NCBI GenBank assembly: GCA_946477505.1
Contig: CAMKYP010000098.1
Coordinates: forward strand, 1-10,836
DNA from: an uncultured Dechloromonas sp.
Lineage (GTDB): Bacteria > Pseudomonadota > Gammaproteobacteria > Burkholderiales > Rhodocyclaceae
DNA: 10,836 bases
Direction of reading: 5' to 3'
Below are positions 6,995 through 10,836 of the stretch, piece after piece; position 1 is the first letter of the stretch; each line of letters opens with the position of its first letter. The translations under genes were made by a program, and so were the position numbers. Under the pieces are notes generated by a model, which worked only from the letters and a program-made list of their open reading frames with translations, was not told the origin of the DNA and did not search any database.

Positions 6995-8163
6995 GGGCCG
7001 CCGAGCATCGCCGGCAACTCGACATCGCACTGCTGGCCTGGCGCGACCTCTGGCACCCGCAACCCTTCCGCGAAGCGCGCCCGGTCTGGTGTGAGCAATG
7101 GCCGGCGCTGACCGCCGCCTTGCTGGCGCTGAGCGATACTGAAGCCGCCCACCTCAACGACGACGTCACCGACGCGCTATGTTGGCTGGCCGGCTACCTG
7201 CCCGATATCGACGCCCTGCTGCCGCTGATCGACATCCCGATCGCCGAAAGCAGACTACCTACCGTGGCCGGCGAACGCTGGGCCTGGGAAATCCCCGGTC
7301 GCAAGCGTTCGCAGATCGAAGCCTTCGCCGGTGCCGTACAGTCGGGCGGCGAGGGCGTGATCGACTGGTGCGGCGGCAAGGGGCACCTAGGCAGACTGCT
7401 CGGTCTCGCCTGGCAACAGCCGGTGCATACGCTGGAAATCGACGCCGCGCTGTGCGCCGATGGCGTGCAGCTGGCCCGCCGCATCGGCCTCGATCACCGC
7501 TTTCTCGAATGCGATGCCCTGGCTGTCACCGACTGGCCGCGCCAGGGCCAGCACGCCGTTGCCCTGCATGCCTGCGGCAACCTGCATCGCCGCCTGATCG
7601 AGCGCGGTGCCGGGGCTGGCGTCACCCGCTTCGACGTCGCGCCCTGCTGCTACTACCGGGGTGTTGAGAAGCACTACCAGCCCTTGAGCATCAGTGGCCA
7701 ACTGCAACTGACGCGCGACGACACCCGCCTCGCCGTCACCGAAACCGTAACCGCATCGCCACGCCTGACGCGCCAGCGCGACCACGACATCGCCTGGAAG
7801 CTGGCCTTCACCGCATGGCGCGCGCAAGTCAGCGATGCGCCGTACAAGACCTTCAAACCGGTGCCGGCACCGTGGCTGCGCGGCAGCTTCGCCGACTTCC
7901 TTGCCCGCATGGCCGCCCGCGAATGCTTGCCTGCACCTGAACAACGCCATCTGGAAGCCATCGAAGCCGCCGGCTGGCAACGCCAGCGCGAGGTCATGCG
8001 CCTCTCTATCCCCCGCCACACCTGCCGCCGTGCCATCGAGCTGTGGCTGGTCCTCGATCTGGCCGAATACCTCGAAGCGCGCGGCTATGCGCCCAGCCTC
8101 ACCACCTTCTGCGACCGGCAACTGACGCCGCGCAACCTGTTACTGTCGGCGCGGCGGGTGTGA
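6991..8163 (+). CDS. SAM-dependent methyltransferase, Methyltransf_32 (METTL25/RRNAD1-like)
   Basis: 390 aa. The GTG start (6991-6993) overlaps the stop of the preceding gene in a GTGA junction, suggesting translational coupling. SAM motif I is VIDWCGGKGHLGRLL at 123-137. It is preceded by GRKRSQIEAFA at 103-113, which matches the conserved K-x-x-Q/E lead-in of this family. ALHACGNLH at 191-199 and APCCYY at 217-222 match the HaCGdL and PCCY(H) signatures shared with eukaryotic METTL25/RRNAD1-type proteins. The domain assignment comes from remembered motifs. The substrate is unknown; related proteins have been suggested to act on RNA or protein, but nothing in the sequence decides this. The N-terminal 100 residues are helical and family-specific. 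Codon use is high-GC, like its upstream neighbour. Confidence 0.85.
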   Translation: MRAAEHRRQLDIALLAWRDLWHPQPFREARPVWCEQWPALTAALLALSDTEAAHLNDDVTDALCWLAGYLPDIDALLPLIDIPIAESRLPTVAGERWAWEIPGRKRSQIEAFAGAVQSGGEGVIDWCGGKGHLGRLLGLAWQQPVHTLEIDAALCADGVQLARRIGLDHRFLECDALAVTDWPRQGQHAVALHACGNLHRRLIERGAGAGVTRFDVAPCCYYRGVEKHYQPLSISGQLQLTRDDTRLAVTETVTASPRLTRQRDHDIAWKLAFTAWRAQVSDAPYKTFKPVPAPWLRGSFADFLARMAARECLPAPEQRHLEAIEAAGWQRQREVMRLSIPRHTCRRAIELWLVLDLAEYLEARGYAPSLTTFCDRQLTPRNLLLSARRV

Positions 8164-8324
8164 TTTACGGTAGCGATGGCCGCCAAGGAAATTTCAATTT
8201 TGGGCGATTTTTCCGGTTGACCATAACGCACCCTGTAGTAGTTTGATTGTGTAGGTTTGATACCTTGGCTCAGAACCGGTGCGGATTTTTCTGTAGAATG
8301 ACGTTGAAATAAATTTGCTGCTAT

Positions 8325-8356
8325 GCAACTGAATTTTAGTTGCCATTTGCGCAACT
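8325..8356 (+). promoter_or_regulatory. Putative HicB operator: three alternating half-sites at 13-bp spacing
   Basis: GCAACT (8325-8330), AGTTGC (8338-8343) and GCAACT (8351-8356) alternate in orientation with exactly 7 bp between neighbours. The second pair extends to an 8-bp inverted repeat, TTAGTTGC/GCAACTAA (8336-8343 with 8351-8358). HicB antitoxins with ribbon-helix-helix domains repress their own operons by binding inverted repeats upstream. This cluster lies 15-47 bp before hicA, where such an operator is expected. The function is inferred, not shown. Confidence 0.55.
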
Positions 8357-8357
8357 A

Positions 8358-8371
8358 ATCCGGATAATCCG
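8358..8371 (+). repeat. Overlapping palindromes abutting the hicA start codon
   Basis: ATCCGGAT (8358-8365) is a perfect palindrome. CGGAT-A-ATCCG (8361-8371) is an 11-bp interrupted one that ends immediately before the hicA ATG. Together they cover the weak GGATAA ribosome-binding region, so the site could affect transcription or translation start. Both are short enough that chance is possible. Confidence 0.35.
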
Positions 8372-8635
8372 ATGTCCAAAAAAGACAAGCTTCTCGGCAA
8401 ACTTCTGGCTGTGCCTGCTCCAAAGGATTTCACTTGGGAAGAACTGCTTATGGTTATGACGCGATCAAAATTTGATAACCGATGTCGTGGTGGTTCGCAT
8501 TACATTTTTGAACACGAAAGCGGGTTTCGGCTTTTTATGTCCAAAACACATCCGGGCGGAATCCTTAAGGTCTATCAGGTCAAAGCTGCTATCGACGCGT
8601 TAAAGCAAGTTGGCGCAATTGGTGGAGAGGAATGA
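8372..8635 (+). CDS. hicA: HicA-type mRNA interferase toxin
   Basis: 87 aa, slightly longer than the shortest HicA toxins (about 60 aa). HicA proteins have a double-stranded-RNA-binding-like fold and cleave mRNA independently of ribosomes, stopping growth when not held by HicB. The core is FDNRCRGGSHYIFEH (34-48), containing the G-S-H motif with the likely catalytic His43. The strand-rich segment ending THPGGILKVYQV (59-70) and the helix AAIDALKQVG (72-81) complete the fold. The ATG at 8372 has only a weak GGATAA upstream. This contrasts with the strong site of hicB and fits lower toxin than antitoxin output. hicB starts one nt after the stop (TGA-A-ATG). Base composition is AT-richer than the flanking genes, consistent with horizontal acquisition. 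Confidence 0.88.
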   Translation: MSKKDKLLGKLLAVPAPKDFTWEELLMVMTRSKFDNRCRGGSHYIFEHESGFRLFMSKTHPGGILKVYQVKAAIDALKQVGAIGGEE

Positions 8636-8636
8636 A

Positions 8637-9116
8637 ATGGCAGATTGCATGCAATACAACGGCTACACGGGCTCTGTCGAATTTAGTTTTGAAGACGGTT
8701 GCCTGTATGGACGTCTTCTGTTTATTGACGATCTGATCACCTACGAAGGCGAAACACTGCCACAACTGGAAAGCAGTTTTCATGAGGCAGTGGAGAGGTA
8801 CGTTGCCGATTGTCTGGAGACTGGTCGGCCAGCCAATAAACCTTACAGCGGTACATTCAACGTACGGATTGGGCCGGAGTTGCACAGGCAAGCTGCACAA
8901 GCTGCCTACAAGGCCGGAGTTAAGCTGAACGAGTTTGTAACCAATGCAGTTCGGCAGGCGGTCGAAATCCTTGGGAGCATTCATGTTAATCATCATCATG
9001 AACATGACGTAAATATCAGCCTTCAAGGGGTAGAGGAGTCTGCTTTGCTCAAGCTCAGCGCATCCGGTGCTAAACCACCAGAAGATTGGCAAACCATGGT
9101 TCAAACGAGGCACTGA
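8637..9116 (+). CDS. hicB: HicB-type antitoxin with ribbon-helix-helix domain and C-terminal tail
   Basis: 159 aa. The N-terminal part (about 5-65) is the degraded RNase H-like HicB fold, with YNGYTGSVEFSFEDGCLYGR and TYEGETLPQLESSFHEAVERY, which binds and neutralises HicA. Residues about 72-112 form a ribbon-helix-helix DNA-binding domain: the strand GTFNVRIGPELH is followed by two helices around AAQAAYKAGVKLNEFVTNAVRQAVE. This supports autoregulation. After it comes an extra tail of about 47 residues with a His cluster (VNHHHEHDVN, 117-126). The start at 8637 is chosen for the strong GGAGAGG at 8624-8630, six nt upstream; an in-frame TTG at 8610 lies inside hicA and is less likely. It sits one nt after hicA and one nt before the third gene. 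Confidence 0.9.
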   Translation: MADCMQYNGYTGSVEFSFEDGCLYGRLLFIDDLITYEGETLPQLESSFHEAVERYVADCLETGRPANKPYSGTFNVRIGPELHRQAAQAAYKAGVKLNEFVTNAVRQAVEILGSIHVNHHHEHDVNISLQGVEESALLKLSASGAKPPEDWQTMVQTRH

Positions 9117-9117
9117 G

Positions 9118-9411
9118 ATGGCAGAAAACACAATGATGCCAGTGAATTTCTCCCTGCGCGATCTGGCTGAGGTCTTGGTGCGCCACCAGAATATTCATAG
9201 CGGAACCTTCGAGGTTTCCATTAATTTTGAAATAGCAGTTGGTGCAGTTGGTCCTTCATCCAATGCCTTGCTACCGGGGGCTATGATTGGAATTTCAGGT
9301 GTTGGCTTGGTTCCAGCGCTTGCAGCCGGTCCGCATACGGTCGACGCGGCGGTAATCAATCCGACTCCCAAAAAGCCAAGGGCAAAGGCGAAGAGTGTTG
9401 TATCCGGGTAA
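9118..9411 (+). CDS. Small protein of unknown function, third gene of the hicAB operon
   Basis: 97 aa with no motif I can tie to a function. It starts one nt after hicB (TGA-G-ATG) with a good GAGG site at 9107-9110, so it is almost certainly co-translated with the toxin-antitoxin pair. Residues 9-40 look like a short helix and strands (NFSLRDLAEVLVRHQNIHSG, then FEVSINFEIA). The middle (41-68) is rich in Gly/Ala/Val/Pro: VGAVGPSSNALLPGAMIGIS then GVGLV. The C-terminus is basic (KKPRAKAK, 85-92). No signal peptide or convincing membrane helix was seen. From memory, similar small proteins occur beside other hicAB pairs, but I cannot confirm this. Tandem stops TAA-TAA end it and a terminator follows. 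It could be an accessory regulator, a chaperone for the antitoxin, or an unrelated passenger. Confidence 0.75.
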   Translation: MAENTMMPVNFSLRDLAEVLVRHQNIHSGTFEVSINFEIAVGAVGPSSNALLPGAMIGISGVGLVPALAAGPHTVDAAVINPTPKKPRAKAKSVVSG

Positions 9412-9434
9412 TAATGCTTGGAGAGTTCGACCCC

Positions 9435-9469
9435 AAAGGCCTCGCAAGAATGCAGGGCCTTTGTCTTTT
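9435..9469 (+). terminator. Rho-independent terminator of the hicA-hicB-orf3 operon
   Basis: A 12-nt arm (9435-9446) pairs with 9451-9462 around an AGAA loop, with one G-U and one C-A mismatch. The T-rich tail TTTGTCTTTT follows. It lies 23 nt after the stop of the third gene, marking the end of one transcription unit. The opposite strand lacks a T tract, so it is not clearly bidirectional. Confidence 0.8.
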
Positions 9470-9511
9470 CAGGTTCTCATGTTTCCAACTCTGTTGAAAG
9501 CTTGTGGGTCG

Positions 9512-10180
9512 CTATTTGGCGTATGAGGTGTTTCGGAGTTGGGTAAATAATTCGCAAGGCTGTTCAATGACCCAATCCGCCCCCCAAGCCAGCACCGGCC
9601 CGCTATCTCCGAGGTAGCCGTAAGCCGCTGCTACCGTCCGGCAGCCGGCAGCATTCCCTGCCACGATATCCCGCCGGTCGTCGCCGACGTAGAGCGCCCG
9701 TTCCGGGCGGCAGTTGAGCAACTGGCAGGCGTGCAGCACGGGCAGCGGGGAGGGCTTTGCTTCGGCGGTGGTGTCGCCGCTGACGACGCAGGTTGTGCGT
9801 GGCGTCAGGCCGAGTTGGGCGACCAGTGGGTCAGTGTAGCGCATGCGCTTGTTGGTGACGATGCCCCAGGCAAGGCCGAGGGCTTCGAGTTCGTCGAGCA
9901 GTTCGGCAACGCCGTCGAAGAGCACGGTATCGACGCACAGACGCCCGGCGTAGAGCGCGAGGAAGCGTTGGGCGAGGTCGTCGTAGCCCGGTTGGCCAGG
10001 GGCTATGTCGAAAGCGATGCGGAGCAGGCCGCGCACGCCTTGCGAGGTCCACGGGCGCAGCGTGGCGAGCGGCAGTGGTTCCCGCCCTTCGGCCTCGCGC
10101 AAGGCGTTGGCCGCCCAGCCCAGGTCCGGGGCGGTGTCGGCCAGCGTGCCGTCGAGGTCGAAGAGGACGGCGTCAAACAT
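9512..10180 (-). CDS. HAD-family phosphatase, Gph/MupP type
   Basis: 222 aa, normal for phosphoglycolate-phosphatase-like HAD enzymes. The motifs are intact: DLDGT at 8-12 (nucleophile Asp8, acid Asp10), Thr109 in GIVTNKRMRY, Lys142 in AKPSP, and GDDRRD at 166-171. The cap domain occupies about 15-85. Two roles fit. One is Gph, which removes phosphate from 2-phosphoglycolate. The other is MupP, the N-acetylmuramic acid 6-phosphate phosphatase of peptidoglycan recycling. The pattern WGIVTNK-R, GDD-RDI-G, AG-RT and YGY resembles remembered Pseudomonas MupP, which also lies next to ubiG, so MupP is a serious alternative. The ATG at 10180 follows the ubiG stop by 5 nt, so translation is probably coupled; no strong ribosome binding site is seen. 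It ends TAG, converging on the hicAB module. Confidence 0.92.
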   Translation of the reverse strand: MFDAVLFDLDGTLADTAPDLGWAANALREAEGREPLPLATLRPWTSQGVRGLLRIAFDIAPGQPGYDDLAQRFLALYAGRLCVDTVLFDGVAELLDELEALGLAWGIVTNKRMRYTDPLVAQLGLTPRTTCVVSGDTTAEAKPSPLPVLHACQLLNCRPERALYVGDDRRDIVAGNAAGCRTVAAAYGYLGDSGPVLAWGADWVIEQPCELFTQLRNTSYAK

Positions 10181-10185
10181 CGGCG

Positions 10186-10836
10186 TCAGACGCGTGTGGC
10201 GCGCATCAGGTAATTGACGCTGGTGTCGTTGCCCAGGCTGTATTGCTTGGTAAGCGGGTTGTAACTCATGCCAATCAGCTCCGCCGGCTCCAGGTTAGCC
10301 AGCTTGGCCCAGCGCGAGAGTTCGGAGGGCTTGATGAACTTGGCGTAGTCGTGCGTGCCCTTGGGCAGCATCTGCAGCACGTATTCGGCGCCGACGACCA
10401 CGAACAGGTAGGACTTGGGGTTGCGGTTGAGCGTGGAGAGAAAGACCTGGCCACCCGGCTTGACCAGTCGCGCGCAGGCGGTGATGACGCTGGACGGGTT
10501 GGGCACGTGTTCGAGCATTTCCAGGCAGGTCACGGCGTCGAAGGATTCGGGCATTTCGTCGGCAAGGTCTTCGACGGCGATCTTGCGGTAATCGACCTTC
10601 TGGCCGCTTTCAAGCAGGTGCAACTTGGCGACGCCAAGTGGCTTTTCTGAGAGATCGATACCGGTGACGATGGCGCCGCGTGCCGCCATGCCTTCGGAGA
10701 GCAGGCCGCCGCCGCAGCCGACGTCGAGAATGCGTTTGCCGGCGAGGCCGATGGCGTTGTCGATCCAGTCGAGGCGCAGCGGGTTTATATCGTGCAGCGG
10801 TTTGAATTCGCTGTTCGGGTCCCACCAGCGGTGGGC
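10186..10836 (-). CDS. ubiG: Ubiquinone biosynthesis O-methyltransferase UbiG (5' end outside the window)
   Basis: 216 residues are visible up to the TGA at 10188-10186; the reading frame is open to the window edge and perhaps 15-25 N-terminal residues are missing. The visible start carries the UbiG signature AHRWWDPNSEFKPLHDINP and then RLDWID. SAM motif I follows as ILDVGCGGGLLSEGMA, then the acidic-loop strand VTGIDLSEKPLGVAK, then motif region DAVTCLEMLEHVPNPSSVI. UbiG performs both O-methylations of ubiquinone synthesis with S-adenosylmethionine, at the inner face of the cytoplasmic membrane. An internal ATG at 10689 is not the start, because it would remove motif I. The next gene begins 5 nt downstream. 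Confidence 0.97.
   Translation of the reverse strand, partial: AHRWWDPNSEFKPLHDINPLRLDWIDNAIGLAGKRILDVGCGGGLLSEGMAARGAIVTGIDLSEKPLGVAKLHLLESGQKVDYRKIAVEDLADEMPESFDAVTCLEMLEHVPNPSSVITACARLVKPGGQVFLSTLNRNPKSYLFVVVGAEYVLQMLPKGTHDYAKFIKPSELSRWAKLANLEPAELIGMSYNPLTKQYSLGNDTSVNYLMRATRV

Larger units (their letters stand above)
8164..8371 (+). promoter_or_regulatory. AT-richer 208-bp leader upstream of hicA
   Basis: This is the longest non-coding gap in the window, with a visibly lower GC than the methyltransferase gene before it. No open reading frame of note and no clear terminator for the methyltransferase were seen. It contains two direct copies of GTTTGAT (8241-8247 and 8255-8261, 14-bp period). 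A TTGACC at 8217-8222 and a TAGAAT at 8294-8299 each lack a good partner at 16-18 bp. The half-site cluster next to hicA is listed separately. The hicA promoter is presumably here, but I cannot place it. Confidence 0.5.

Noticed and set aside
7387..8121. A 244-codon open frame on the minus strand opposite the methyltransferase gene
   Set aside because: The plus strand carries the full methyltransferase motif set, and no supporting start signal was seen for the antisense frame.
8217..8299. Possible sigma70 promoter elements (TTGACC 8217, TTGATA 8257, TAGAAT 8294) before hicA
   Set aside because: No -35/-10 pair has acceptable matches at 16-18 bp spacing, so no promoter is called.
8630..9470. 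A restriction or other multi-gene phage-defence system around hicAB
   Set aside because: Only the toxin, the antitoxin and one small unknown gene are present; both flanks return directly to housekeeping-type genes, with no nuclease, helicase or methylase of a defence type.

Overview
The window looks like a chromosomal segment of a high-GC betaproteobacterium, most likely in or near the Rhodocyclales (Dechloromonas/Azonexus type). This is inferred from the gene order (rplI end, dnaB, PIN-PhoH protein, peroxiredoxin, ubiG with an adjacent HAD phosphatase) and from remembered protein similarity, not from a database search.

Layout. At 1-22 lie the last codons of a gene that reads as rplI (ribosomal protein L9), followed by a hairpin terminator and dnaB (89-1498, +), the replicative helicase. 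Facing dnaB is a minus-strand block running from 4772 down to 1505: a Bcp/PrxQ peroxiredoxin, a PIN-PhoH RNA-metabolism ATPase, a terminator, and an exported transglutaminase-fold protein. The last has a Tat-like signal, and its catalytic cysteine position is serine. Divergent from bcp is a two-gene plus-strand unit: a family-5 solute-binding lipoprotein with an extra C-terminal membrane helix (4850-6994), overlapping by 4 nt with a Methyltransf_32-type methyltransferase (6991-8163).

From 8164 to about 9470 the DNA is visibly AT-richer and carries a compact accessory module: hicA toxin, hicB antitoxin and a third small gene of unknown function. Each is separated from the next by one nucleotide. 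The module is preceded by a regularly spaced set of alternating half-sites (GCAACT/AGTTGC every 13 bp) and closed by a hairpin terminator. This module is the best candidate for something not fully described: a HicAB system with a co-translated third partner.

The right end returns to housekeeping genes on the minus strand: ubiG (ubiquinone methyltransferase, 5' end outside the window) followed 5 nt later by a HAD phosphatase of the Gph/MupP type. No tRNA, rRNA, CRISPR array, insertion sequence or integrase was seen. No intergenic gap exceeds 300 bp; the longest is 208 bp, upstream of hicA.
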